In this document: piece after piece, positions 27,392-35,832 of the stretch
Position numbering within the stretch: the stretch's first letter is position 1
How the letters are laid out: each line of letters starts with the position of its first letter
Source: Streptomyces canus
Lineage (GTDB): Bacteria > Actinomycetota > Actinomycetes > Streptomycetales > Streptomycetaceae
NCBI RefSeq assembly: GCF_041435015.1
Contig: NZ_CP107989.1
Coordinates: 4,836,001-4,900,000 of the forward strand
Reading direction: 5' to 3'
DNA length: 64,000 nucleotides
Made by a program: the position numbers and the translations under genes
The notes under the pieces: model-generated
Databases searched by the model: none
What the model saw: the letters and a program-made list of their open reading frames with translations, nothing else
What the model was told of the DNA's origin: nothing

Positions 27392-28037
27392 GGTGCACCA
27401 CGGCCCGGCAGAGCGCGTCCACCTGCTCGGGTGTCATGTCGTAGTCGTAAGCGATGTCCTCGACGGTCTCCCCGGCCTCCCACAAGTCGGTGATGGCCTG
27501 GACCGTGACGCGGTTGGCGGCTACCACGGGGAGACCGTGTCCGAACCTCGGATCGATCACGACGGGGACGGAGTCCGGATACTGCCTCAGCCGCAGACTG
27601 GAGGGGAAGTCCTCGCCCGGCTCCCAGGTGAGGTAGCGGAGATAGTCGGAGACCACTTCGTCGATGGGGACCTGGCCGTCGCGTGCTCTGCGGAGATCTC
27701 CCCAACCGTGCTCGATGAAGATGTCCACGCCGTCCGTGGCGATCCGCTTCGACACGAGGCCGTAGGGGGTGTCGAAGGCGTCCCGTACGGCCGCTGCCGC
27801 CTCCCTGATCTCACTCATGCGGAGTCCCAGGGAACGGAGAGAGCGAAGGACGTGCGCCTCGGCCACCGCGATGAACGGCACCGACGGCTGCCCCCTCCGT
27901 GCCGGCTCGACCTGGTGGACCAGTGGCGCTCCCGCGGCCCTGCCCTTCAGCCACGACGTGAGAGTCGACTGCGGAATCTCAAGGTAGGAGGCGGTCTCTG
28001 TGGGCGTCAGAAGCCCGTCCTTGAACCTGTCGACCAT
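27381..28037 (-). CDS. HTH/DUF433 antitoxin, VapB45 type
   Basis: A 218-residue protein. An N-terminal helix-turn-helix (GLLTPTETASYLEIPQSTLTSWLKG) is followed by a middle region and a C-terminal DUF433 domain (DPRFGHGLPVVAANRVTVQAITDLWEAGETVEDIAYDYDMTPEQVDALCRAV). This is the architecture of Mycobacterium VapB45-like antitoxins. The ATG at 28037 follows GAGGAGG. It overlaps the PIN-like gene, so the two should be expressed together and probably autoregulated. Confidence 0.75.
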   Translation of the reverse strand: MVDRFKDGLLTPTETASYLEIPQSTLTSWLKGRAAGAPLVHQVEPARRGQPSVPFIAVAEAHVLRSLRSLGLRMSEIREAAAAVRDAFDTPYGLVSKRIATDGVDIFIEHGWGDLRRARDGQVPIDEVVSDYLRYLTWEPGEDFPSSLRLRQYPDSVPVVIDPRFGHGLPVVAANRVTVQAITDLWEAGETVEDIAYDYDMTPEQVDALCRAVVHLAA

Positions 28038-28122
28038 GCCCCACCTCCTCTTGGCGCCGGATTTCGCATCGTGCCACATCAAGCCTCCCACCTGGGGGTG
28101 GACCGCACACTCAGTCATTGGC

Positions 28123-29019
28123 TCAGCCGGCCGCACGGAGTTGGTCCCTGGCTCGGCAGTCCCCGCAACGGCCGGGCTCCGCCGAGCGGAATCCCCGGTC
28201 GCAGCCGTCGCAGTTCCGCATGGGCACGATCGCCGGACGTACGGAGGATTCCGCGCTTCTTGCCGGTGAGGGCAGAGAAAGCGGAGTCTCCTTGAGCCGG
28301 TAGGCGAGGATGCCGGCCGGGCGGGTCAGGAAGTGGTCGGGGAGCCGTGCGGTGAGGTGGTCCGTGATCTGCGTGGGCAGGAGTCCTGCCGCGAGCCACC
28401 GGGTGACGGCGGGGGCGAGGCGGGCGGCTTCCTGCGCGGACAGGATGAGGCGGGGGTCTACCCGGCGCAGGGCGGTGAGTACGGCGACGGCTCGGGGGTC
28501 GGCGTCGGCGAGCGGGATCGGTGTCTCCGCCTCGGCCTGAACGGGCTCCGCCACCGTTTCCTCCGCGGGCGCGAGCGCGGGTGCCACCGCAACGGCGGCT
28601 TGCTTGCGGGGCCGACGCGGCTTCGGCGGCTCGGGAGGTCCGTCCGGATCCGGATCCAGGTCCGGATCGCCGCCGGGGACGTCGTAAAAGTACGTCCGGG
28701 TACGGACCTGTCCGGCGGGCGTTCGCTCGCGGCGGCGCTCCAGGTATCCGGCTGCTTCAAGCTCCCTGAGCGCGCGGGAGATCAGGATTTCGCCCTCGTC
28801 GAAGTGCCGGCACAGGGCGGTGATGGTCACGGACGAGCCATCAGGCAGTGAGGAGATGTACGCCGCGACGCCGACCGTGACCGCACTGCCGCGTCGCTGG
28901 GCGAGGGCGTTGGAGATCACCGTGAAGTCGGCCGTCAGCCGGGTGCGGACGTGGATCACGCCGGAGGTCGGAGCTCCGGCGTCGGCGCGCAGGGGCGCGT
29001 TAGACTTCGGGTCAGCCAT
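28123..29019 (-). CDS. Helix-turn-helix protein with C-terminal zinc-ribbon-like motif
   Basis: A 298-residue protein. Residues 20-115 form a winged-helix-like domain (HFDEGEILISRALRELEAAGYLERRRERT). Residues 120-165 are a Pro/Asp/Ala-rich linker. Residues 180-250 contain RLAPAVTRWLAAGLLPTQITDHLTARLP. The end has a CDGC-N12-CGDC pair that could bind zinc. This type recurs in Streptomyces accessory regions and is often annotated only as an HTH protein. A regulator or replication-related role is guesswork. Confidence 0.75.
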   Translation of the reverse strand: MADPKSNAPLRADAGAPTSGVIHVRTRLTADFTVISNALAQRRGSAVTVGVAAYISSLPDGSSVTITALCRHFDEGEILISRALRELEAAGYLERRRERTPAGQVRTRTYFYDVPGGDPDLDPDPDGPPEPPKPRRPRKQAAVAVAPALAPAEETVAEPVQAEAETPIPLADADPRAVAVLTALRRVDPRLILSAQEAARLAPAVTRWLAAGLLPTQITDHLTARLPDHFLTRPAGILAYRLKETPLSLPSPARSAESSVRPAIVPMRNCDGCDRGFRSAEPGRCGDCRARDQLRAAG

Positions 29020-29302
29020 CGGGAAGGGTCTCTTCTTCCTGATCGGTCAGGCCCTCGTTCGGGATTGCCGTCCCGGCCGGGGGCCGTATCTGTTTGCGGT
29101 TGTCGCGGCGAACGTAGCCGTCCATATCCCGCGCCTGCAAGCCGATCACTCGGACGGGTGACGCGGGCCGTGCGGCTGGGGAGGGTGGGCGGGCGGGTAG
29201 TTCTTTCCCCCGGTTCTTTGGGGAGGTCAGTGGCCTGCCGGGCCCTCGCGGACAGGGGGCCGGTGGGCCGCGGGCGTGGACGATGACCGGAGCCCGGCGG
29301 AC

Positions 29303-29524
29303 TCAGCGACGGTGGCGCCCGGCCTTCAACTCGCCTATAAAGGCGGCCCAGGCGGCGGCTTCGAAGCACAGCGCCGGACCGTGCGGGACCTTGCTGTCAC
29401 GGACGGGGACGACGGCCTGCTGGATTCTGTCGGCCACCTCCACGCAGTCGCCCCCCGCCTGATTGCTGTAGCTGCTCCTGCGCCAGGCGGCGCCGTTCGG
29501 TTCGGGACGGGAGATTCGCGCCAC
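29303..29524 (-). CDS. DUF397 domain protein
   Basis: A 73-residue protein. WRRSSYSNQAGGDCVEVAD and VPVRDSKVPHGPALCFEAAAWAAFIGELKAG define DUF397, a small family in Streptomyces nearly always next to XRE/Scr1-type regulators. It starts at GTG 29524, inside the 3' end of the XRE gene in another frame. The 283 bp between it and the HTH gene at 29019 hold nothing recognisable. Confidence 0.88.
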   Translation of the reverse strand: MARISRPEPNGAAWRRSSYSNQAGGDCVEVADRIQQAVVPVRDSKVPHGPALCFEAAAWAAFIGELKAGRHRR

Positions 29525-30344
29525 GGTAGTTGCCCTCCATGGTGGACCGGATCATGTCGAACGACATGAGCGGGGGCAGCGCTGCCGCCCGCAGCCGATC
29601 GTAAATCACCTTGTAGCGACTGACGTTGGCTGGTTCTTCGATGAGTTGGCCGTAATCCGAGCCTTCTGTGTACGCCAGTTCCGAGCCATCTGGACGGGTC
29701 AAAATCGTCAGCGATCCACCCATGGCCTCGTGTCCGCCTTGGTCGAACGACAGCACCTGCACGGTGATGTGACGTTCCGCTGCCACATCGAGCAGTCGCA
29801 CCAGCTGCTGCCGCATCACGCCATTGCCGCCGATGGGGCGCCTCAACACCGCCTCGTCCAGGATCACCAAAAGCTCCGGCCGGTCGGGCGAACTCAGTCG
29901 TTCCTGCCGTCCCATACGGGCTGCGACGCGCTCCTCCAACTGCGCTTCGCTGTCGAGCATCGCATCCAGAGCGAGAACCGCCCGCGCGTAGTCCTCCGTC
30001 TGCAACAGACCCGGCACCACATGCGCCGCGTACTGCCGAATGACCACGGCCCGCTCCGAGTGCTCCATGAACTTCCGCGACCAGTCCGGAAACGCCTCCC
30101 GGTACACGTACGGCCACAGCTCCACCAGCAGGTCATCCGCACTGAGCGCCACATCCAGCGCCCGCGCCAGCTCCCGTGTCGGTTTCGCCCCGGACGCCCG
30201 CTCGATCTGAGTGATCCGGGTGCTCACCACGTGGACCTTGTCACCGAGTTCGGCCTGGGTCAGTCCAGCCGCCACACGGAGCCTCCGCACCCGCGCGCCG
30301 AACAGCGCCGCCATCGACACGCTGGGGTCAATTCCGTTGGCCAA
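29397..30344 (-). CDS. XRE-family regulator, Scr1/DUF5753 type
   Basis: A 315-residue protein. The N-terminal HTH is FGARVRRLRVAAGLTQAELGDKVHVVSTRITQIERAS. The DUF5753 domain (about 90-265) has RQYAAHVVPGLLQTEDYARAVL, RQERLSSPDRPELLVILDEAVLRRPIGG and HITVQVLSFDQGGHEAMGGSLTIL. The last ~50 residues are Arg/Gly/Gln-rich and overlap the DUF397 gene by 128 bp out of frame, longer than usual. A TTG start after GGAAG was chosen; GTG 30320 and ATG 30314 are alternatives. These proteins act with DUF397 partners in developmental or toxin-antitoxin-like modules. Confidence 0.9.
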   Translation of the reverse strand: MANGIDPSVSMAALFGARVRRLRVAAGLTQAELGDKVHVVSTRITQIERASGAKPTRELARALDVALSADDLLVELWPYVYREAFPDWSRKFMEHSERAVVIRQYAAHVVPGLLQTEDYARAVLALDAMLDSEAQLEERVAARMGRQERLSSPDRPELLVILDEAVLRRPIGGNGVMRQQLVRLLDVAAERHITVQVLSFDQGGHEAMGGSLTILTRPDGSELAYTEGSDYGQLIEEPANVSRYKVIYDRLRAAALPPLMSFDMIRSTMEGNYRGANLPSRTERRRLAQEQLQQSGGGRLRGGGRQNPAGRRPRP

Positions 30345-30493
30345 AGCGTCACTTCCGTTCCTTACGGACTGAAAAGTAAGGCTGCGTCACCTGTTGAGCG
30401 TAGGGCGGCCGGACGAACCTTGAGTGCGGAACGTGACGACTCGCGCACATCGTGCGACATCTCCGTGCTCGACGGACAAGGACGGAACACGCC

Positions 30494-31000
30494 GTGCCGA
30501 CAGAAACGACCGTCCCGGCGGACGAACCGGGGCGTGGTACCGCGGCCTTCGCGGCGGAGGGGCCTGCCCTCACCGACGTACAGACCGAACCGCCGCCTCT
30601 TGTCGCGCAGTTCGCCTCCTCGCCTCGGGGTGCGCGACTGGCACGGCAACTCGCCGTGCGATGTCTGGAGGAGTGGGGGTATCCGTCGGCGTCGGACGCA
30701 TCGTGCGCGGTCGCCCTCGTCGTCGCGGAACTCGCCGCGAACGCCGTGCGGCACGGCCGCGTACCCGGACGCGACTTCGGCCTCCGGCTCGCCCTTGATG
30801 CGGCGGCGGGCCTGGTTCGCGTCGAGGTCGCGGACGCGGCCTCCGCGAAACGGCCCCCAGCGGTCCCGCCTCCGTCGGCCCCTGATGGTGAGTCGGGTCG
30901 AGGGCTGTTCCTGGTGGACGCCCTGGCCGTGCGCTGGGGTTCGGCGCCACGTCACCCGCTGGGCAAGACGGTTTGGGCGGAAATTCCTGTCGCCGCTTGA
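30494..31000 (+). CDS. ATP-binding protein, anti-sigma-factor kinase type
   Basis: A 168-residue GHKL/HATPase_c protein. ASDASCAVALVVAELAANAVRHGRVPGRDF contains the N box, LVRVEVADAAS the G1-like region, and GESGRGLFLVDALAVRWG the G2 region. It resembles the SpoIIAB/RsbW-like proteins that stand divergent from XRE/DUF397 pairs in Streptomyces. The GTG at 30494 was preferred over GTG 30452 for its AAGGA upstream. A bidirectional terminator separates it from valS. Confidence 0.87.
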   Translation: MPTETTVPADEPGRGTAAFAAEGPALTDVQTEPPPLVAQFASSPRGARLARQLAVRCLEEWGYPSASDASCAVALVVAELAANAVRHGRVPGRDFGLRLALDAAAGLVRVEVADAASAKRPPAVPPPSAPDGESGRGLFLVDALAVRWGSAPRHPLGKTVWAEIPVAA

Positions 31001-31054
31001 ACTGGCCCTCGATAGGCAAGGGCCTGGGAATCCCGTAGGGAGAGGCCACCTCAC

Positions 31055-31091
31055 GAAGGCAGCCCCGGACTGTGTGTCCGGGGCTGCCTTC
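31055..31091. terminator. Bidirectional terminator
   Basis: GAAGGCAGCCCCGGAC and GTCCGGGGCTGCCTTC make a perfect 16-bp stem with a 5-nt loop. It lies between the converging ATP-binding-protein gene and valS. Confidence 0.92.
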
Positions 31092-31104
31092 TCTGGTCTG
31101 GCTA

Positions 31105-33744
31105 CTACGCAGGCGGCAGATTACCGATCTGGTCCTGCAGCCGCACGATGTCCCCTTCGGCCTTCGTCAGGCGGGTACGGATCTTCTCGACCACGTTGTC
31201 CGGGGCCTTCGCCAGGAACGCCTCATTACCGAGCTTGGCCTTCGCCTGGGCCTTCTCCTTCTCGGCCGCAGCGAGGTCCTTGGCCAGCCGCTTGCGCTCG
31301 GCCGCGACGTCGATCGTGCCGGACAGGTCGAGCGCGACCGTGGCGCCGGCAACCGGGAGGGTCGCCGTGGAGCTGAAGCCGTCACCCTCAGGCTGGAGCC
31401 GGAGCAGCTGGCGGATGGCGGCCTCATGGGCAGCGAGCTGCGTACCCGCCAGGTCCAGGCGGGCGGGGACCTTCTGACCGGGCTGCAGGCCCTGGTCCGA
31501 GCGGAAGCGGCGAACCTCGGTGATCACCTGCTGGAGACTCTCGATTTCCGCCTCGGCCGCGGTATCGCGGAAGCCGCTGTCCGCCGGCCAGTCGGCGATC
31601 ACGACGGACTCTCGGCCGGTGAGCGTGGTCCACAGCGTCTCCGTCACGAACGGAACGATGGGATGCAGCAGGCGCAGCGTCACGTCCAGGACCTCGCCCA
31701 GGACGCGTGCCGAGACCTTGGCCGCCTCGCCGCCGGCCATGAACGTCGTCTTGGACAGCTCGACGTACCAGTCGAAGACCTCGTCCCACGCGAAGTGGTA
31801 CAGGGCATCGGCGAGCTTCGCGAACTGGTAGTCGTCGTAGTACGCGTCCGCCTCGGCGACGACGGTGTTCAGCCGGGACAGGATCCAGCGGTCCGTGGCC
31901 GACAGCTGCTCGGCCGGGGGCAGCTCGCCCTCGATCGTGGCGCCGTTCATCATCGCGAACCGCGTCGCGTTCCAGATCTTGTTGGCGAAGTTCCGGGACG
32001 CCTGGACCCAGTCCTCGCCGATCGGCACGTCGGTACCGGGGTTGGCGCCCCGCGCGAGTGTGAATCGCAGAGCGTCGGAGCCGTACTTGTCCATCCAGTC
32101 CAGCGGATTGACCGTGTTGCCGAACGACTTCGACATCTTCTTGCCGTGCTCGTCACGGACCATGCCGTGGAACGCGATGGTGTGGAAGGGGATCTCGCCG
32201 TCCATCGCGTACAAGCCGAACATCATCATCCGCGCGACCCAGAAGAACATCAGGTCGTACCCGGTGACCATGGCCGAGTTCGGATAGAACTTGGCCAGGT
32301 CCGCGGTCTTCTCGGGCCAGCCGAGTGTCGAGAAGGGCCACAGGCCGGACGAGAACCAGGTGTCGAGGACGTCGGTGTCCTGCTCCCAGCCCTCGCCGGT
32401 CGGCGGCTGTTCGTCGGGGCCGACGCACACGGTTTCGCCGTTGGGGCCGTGCCAGACGGGGATGCGGTGGCCCCACCACAACTGCCGTGAGATGCACCAG
32501 TCGTTGAGGTTGTCGACCCAGTCGAAGTAGCGCTGCGACAGGTCGGCGGGGTGGATGTTCACCCGGCCGTCGCGGACCGCGTCTCCCGCGGCCTTGGCGA
32601 GCGTCTCGACCTTCACCCACCACTGCAGGGACAGCCGCGGTTCAAGGGTCGTCTTGCAGCGCGAGCAGTGGCCCACCGAGTGGACGTACGGCCGCTTCTC
32701 CGCGACGATCCGGCCGTCGGCGCGCAGCGCGGCGACGATCGCGGAACGCGCCTCGAAGCGGTCCAGCCCTTCGAAAGGCCCGTGGGCCGTGATGACACCG
32801 CGCTCGTCCATGACGGTCAGCGACTCCAGGCCGTGCCGCTGGCCGATGGCGAAGTCGTTGGGATCATGGGCGGGCGTGACCTTGACGGCACCGGTGCCGA
32901 ACTCCGGGTCGACGTGCGTGTCGGCGACGACGGGGATCGTCCGGCCGGTCAGGGGCAGCTTGATGCGCTTGCCGACGAGGTGCTTGTAGCGCTCGTCGTC
33001 CGGGTGAACGGCCACCGCGGTGTCACCGAGCATGGTCTCCGCACGCGTGGTGGCGACGACGACCGTGTCGTCCCCCTCGCCGTACTTGATAGAGACGAGC
33101 TCGCCGTCGTCGTCCTGGTAGTCGACCTCGATGTCCGAGATCGCCGTCAGGCAGCGCGGGCACCAGTTGATGATGCGCTCGGCACGGTAGATCAGGCCGT
33201 CGTCGTACATCTTCTTGAAGACGGTCTGGACGGCACGGGACAGACCCTCGTCCATGGTGAAGCGGTCACGGCTCCACGCGACGCCGTTGCCCAGGCGCCG
33301 CATCTGACCGGCGATCTGCCCACCGGACTCGGCCTTCCACTGCCAGACCCGCTCCACGAACGCCTCGCGGCCCAGGTCGTGGCGGGACTTGCCCTCCTTG
33401 GCGAGCTCTCGCTCGACGACGTTCTGGGTGGCGATACCGGCGTGGTCCATGCCGGGCTGCCACAGCGTCTCGTAGCCCTGCATCCGCTTACGGCGAGTGA
33501 GGGCATCGATCAGCGTGTGCTCGAAGGCGTGGCCCAGGTGCAGGGAGCCGGTGACGTTGGGCGGCGGGATGACGATGGTGTACGCGGGCTTGTCGCTCTT
33601 CGCGTCAGCCTCGAAGTAACCGCGCTCTACCCAGCGCTCGTACAGCGTCCCCTCTACCTCGGCCGGCGTGTACTGGGTCGGCAGTTCGGGGGCGCTGTTA
33701 GGCCCGCTGTCGGGGCGCTGAGAGTTGTCGGTCACGACGGCCAT
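31105..33744 (-). CDS. valS: Valyl-tRNA synthetase
   Basis: An 879-residue class I synthetase. [13 protein letters not shown] holds the HIGH motif and [10 protein letters not shown] the KMSKS motif. The CP1 editing domain has [15 protein letters not shown] and [16 protein letters not shown]. The C-terminal anticodon domain ends in a coiled-coil arm ([24 protein letters not shown] onward). All catalytic parts are intact. ATG 33744 and GTG 33735 are both possible starts. The neighbours are an XRE module and a decayed glycosyltransferase rather than housekeeping genes, so this may be a second, acquired valS. Confidence 0.96.
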   Translation of the reverse strand: MAVVTDNSQRPDSGPNSAPELPTQYTPAEVEGTLYERWVERGYFEADAKSDKPAYTIVIPPPNVTGSLHLGHAFEHTLIDALTRRKRMQGYETLWQPGMDHAGIATQNVVERELAKEGKSRHDLGREAFVERVWQWKAESGGQIAGQMRRLGNGVAWSRDRFTMDEGLSRAVQTVFKKMYDDGLIYRAERIINWCPRCLTAISDIEVDYQDDDGELVSIKYGEGDDTVVVATTRAETMLGDTAVAVHPDDERYKHLVGKRIKLPLTGRTIPVVADTHVDPEFGTGAVKVTPAHDPNDFAIGQRHGLESLTVMDERGVITAHGPFEGLDRFEARSAIVAALRADGRIVAEKRPYVHSVGHCSRCKTTLEPRLSLQWWVKVETLAKAAGDAVRDGRVNIHPADLSQRYFDWVDNLNDWCISRQLWWGHRIPVWHGPNGETVCVGPDEQPPTGEGWEQDTDVLDTWFSSGLWPFSTLGWPEKTADLAKFYPNSAMVTGYDLMFFWVARMMMFGLYAMDGEIPFHTIAFHGMVRDEHGKKMSKSFGNTVNPLDWMDKYGSDALRFTLARGANPGTDVPIGEDWVQASRNFANKIWNATRFAMMNGATIEGELPPAEQLSATDRWILSRLNTVVAEADAYYDDYQFAKLADALYHFAWDEVFDWYVELSKTTFMAGGEAAKVSARVLGEVLDVTLRLLHPIVPFVTETLWTTLTGRESVVIADWPADSGFRDTAAEAEIESLQQVITEVRRFRSDQGLQPGQKVPARLDLAGTQLAAHEAAIRQLLRLQPEGDGFSSTATLPVAGATVALDLSGTIDVAAERKRLAKDLAAAEKEKAQAKAKLGNEAFLAKAPDNVVEKIRTRLTKAEGDIVRLQDQIGNLPPA

Positions 33745-33815
33745 TCTATGGGCCCGACGTGCCTGCACTTGCCTGGCCTTTCGCCTCAAGATCAGCAGGA
33801 GGCAAGGCATGCGAA

Positions 33816-33866
33816 AGGCCGCACGGATACGATTCAAGTGTGACCAAGAACGCTCCCGTGCGGCCT
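33816..33866. promoter_or_regulatory. 11-bp inverted repeat in the valS leader
   Basis: AGGCCGCACGG (33816-33826) and CCGTGCGGCCT (33856-33866) are perfect complements separated by 29 bp, 72-122 bp upstream of the valS ATG. On the valS strand the second arm is followed by TTTCGC. It could be a leader hairpin or attenuator. No T-box consensus was found. Confidence 0.5.
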
Positions 33867-33929
33867 CTCTGAGTTTACCTCTTTCCGGGCTGCCGTTCTG
33901 CCGCACGGCGACGAATCATGGGTGGACCA

Positions 33930-34622
33930 GGTGCTGATGTGATCCACGCCAGCACCCTCGTGCCGTCCGCCGTCACACAAGCCCGCGCCGAAGAGCGCGC
34001 CGCCTGGCGGCGACCCTCGGGCTCTTCGACGCCGTCCGGCTCGCCGTGCTCGCGGCGACCGCCTGGGCCACCGGTCACGGCCGCTCACGCTGCTCGGGCG
34101 GTCCTGGGACTCCCGGTGGTACCTGGGGATCGCCGAGCACTGTTACGTCCGCACACTGCACGTCGTCACCGCGGCTGACCCGCTGAGCAGGGGCGCGGCA
34201 GGCCTGCTGGTGTCGTTGACCACGGCCGCGATCGCCGCCGCCGGGATCCACGCCGTGGACCTACGCCTGCACGGACGTGCCGTGGCCGCCGTCCCGCCCC
34301 TCCTCTGGGGTCTGCTGCCGCGTTCAGTCGTGCTGTCGCCGACGTACACCCAGCTGACCGCATTCGCCCCGTCGTCGTTGTACGCCGTGCCGACCGGATA
34401 GTGGGTGTGGACGGCCACGCGGTCGCGGCGGCTGCGCACGAGAGGGGGCGGCGGCTTCGAGAAAACCGAAAAGTTACCCACAGGCTGTGGACGGCCGCCG
34501 CACTCGCCTCGGCGTCGGCGCGACGGCGACAGCCCGGCCCCGGCACGCCGCCGTGATGGCCGCGTGCCCTGGCCGGGCTGTCGTTCGCCTGCGGCGCGTA
34601 TCCGGTCGTGATCGCCGATACG
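33930..34622 (+). pseudogene. Decayed membrane glycosyltransferase (mannosyltransferase-like)
   Basis: Plus-strand fragments in shifting frames resemble Streptomyces PIG-V/DUF2029-like glycosyltransferases. LGLFDAVRLAVLAATAWATGHG (from ~34016) is followed after a frameshift by LLGRSWDSRWYLGIAEH and DPLSRGAAGLLVSL to SLYAVPTG, ending in a stop near 34401. After ~85 bp of unrelated sequence a further piece, LWTAAALASASA, appears. The catalytic region is interrupted and shortened, so the gene is dead. Confidence 0.72.
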
Positions 34623-34642
34623 CCCCGGTGGCGGGAGGACGC

Positions 34643-35167
34643 CTACTCGTCGTCCTCGGGCTTCTCCGCGTCGTTGACGTCCTCCTCGAGGCCGAGCTGT
34701 TCGACGAGCCACTTGTCGAACTCGATGGCGGCGCGCACCCAGCTGACGGTCGAGGAGACGAAGTGCTCCAGGCTGACGCCGGTGCCGATGAGCATCTGCG
34801 CCTCGCCGATCAGACGGACGGTGCCGTCGTCATGGGTGTGGCTGTAGACCTTGGGCCACAGGGTGCGCCGGTTCCAGTCGTCGATGGACTCCAGCAGCGT
34901 GGGCTTCTCGTCGATCTGGTGGGGCCGGTCGTAGAACGTCCGCACCGAGAAGACCTGCTGGTCATCCTCGCCGCGGAACATGAAATACGTACGGAACTGC
35001 TCCCACGGCGCCGCGAGGTCACCCTCGTCGTCGACGACATATTTCAGCTCCATCTGGTCGAGGAGCTGCTTCACAAGATCCTGATCCGGGACGACGGGGC
35101 CCGCCGGTCCTTGCTGCGGCTCGGGCTGGCCCCCGAAGTTCGGAATCGAGGACGGGTCGATGGTCAC
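34643..35167 (-). CDS. YbjN domain protein
   Basis: A 174-residue soluble protein. QLLDQMELKYVVDDEGDLAAPWEQFRTYFMF, DQQVFSVRTFYDR and VSLEHFVSSTVSWVRAAIEFDKWLVEQLG match the YbjN family, a type III chaperone-like fold widespread in Actinobacteria. The C terminus is acidic. The GTG at 35167 follows AAGGGA. It is divergent from the small membrane protein at 35308. The function is unknown. Confidence 0.85.
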   Translation of the reverse strand: MTIDPSSIPNFGGQPEPQQGPAGPVVPDQDLVKQLLDQMELKYVVDDEGDLAAPWEQFRTYFMFRGEDDQQVFSVRTFYDRPHQIDEKPTLLESIDDWNRRTLWPKVYSHTHDDGTVRLIGEAQMLIGTGVSLEHFVSSTVSWVRAAIEFDKWLVEQLGLEEDVNDAEKPEDDE

Positions 35168-35307
35168 CGTGAATTTCCCTTCGTACGGATTCTGCCATCC
35201 TCCCCCATCCGGGGAGGGGGGTGGCAAGCCCGGACGGAGCCTGTCCTCCCAGGGCTGACATGATCCGGTCAGCCACAGAAAACAGAGGTCGAGGAAACGG
35301 GGAACAC

Positions 35308-35796
35308 ATGACACAGGCGGAGACCGAAACGGTGCCGGAACCGGTCCGGCCGGGCAGGACCAGATGGGGCATGTTCACGGCGATCCTGGCCGTGCCGACC
35401 CTGGTGGTGGCGGCCCTGATCGCGCTGCTGATCGCCTGGCTGTTCACGGACGACTCGGTCGACACGGGCGTCCGGAAGGTCTCGTGCGCCGAGGCGTTCG
35501 CCTACGGCGGGGCCAAGCCGCCGACCGGGGCGCGCGACCTCGCCTGTGTGCTGGAGGCCGCGCAGGACCCCCGGTACGAGGCCCGCTTCCTCCTGCGGCG
35601 CGCCGAGGTGAGCGCCTGGGTGGCGGCGAACTACCCGGACGGGCCGGGGCTGCGGAACGTGCAGTGCGACGGCGCCGACACCTACGCGTGCATGAACCGG
35701 GGCCCGGTCGCCGGACAGAGCGCTTCCGTACAGCTGGAGATCAGCTCCGACAGCCCGAACTGGTCCGTGGTGCAGTTCGTGGCGTTCACGCAGTGA
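35308..35796 (+). CDS. Conserved membrane-anchored protein of unknown function
   Basis: A 162-residue protein. A short cytoplasmic N terminus is followed by one membrane helix (MFTAILAVPTLVVAALIALLIAWLF, about 22-46). The outside domain of about 115 residues contains four Cys (VSCAEAF, DLACVLE, VQCDG, YACMN), probably two disulfides. The ATG at 35308 has GGGGAA upstream. I do not recognise the family. Confidence 0.75.
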   Translation: MTQAETETVPEPVRPGRTRWGMFTAILAVPTLVVAALIALLIAWLFTDDSVDTGVRKVSCAEAFAYGGAKPPTGARDLACVLEAAQDPRYEARFLLRRAEVSAWVAANYPDGPGLRNVQCDGADTYACMNRGPVAGQSASVQLEISSDSPNWSVVQFVAFTQ

Positions 35797-35821
35797 CGAG
35801 GGGGCGGCGGCGCCCCCTCGT
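35796..35821. terminator. Bidirectional terminator between the membrane gene and clpB
   Basis: ACGAGGGGGCG-gcgg-CGCCCCCTCGT is a perfect 11-bp stem in the 36-bp gap between the two convergent stops. Confidence 0.85.
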
Positions 35822-35832
35822 CACCACGGCGC

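Noticed and set aside
33745..33960. T-box riboswitch upstream of valS
   Set aside because: The conserved AGGGTGGNACCGCG stretch and a Val specifier loop could not be found; only a simple inverted repeat is present.
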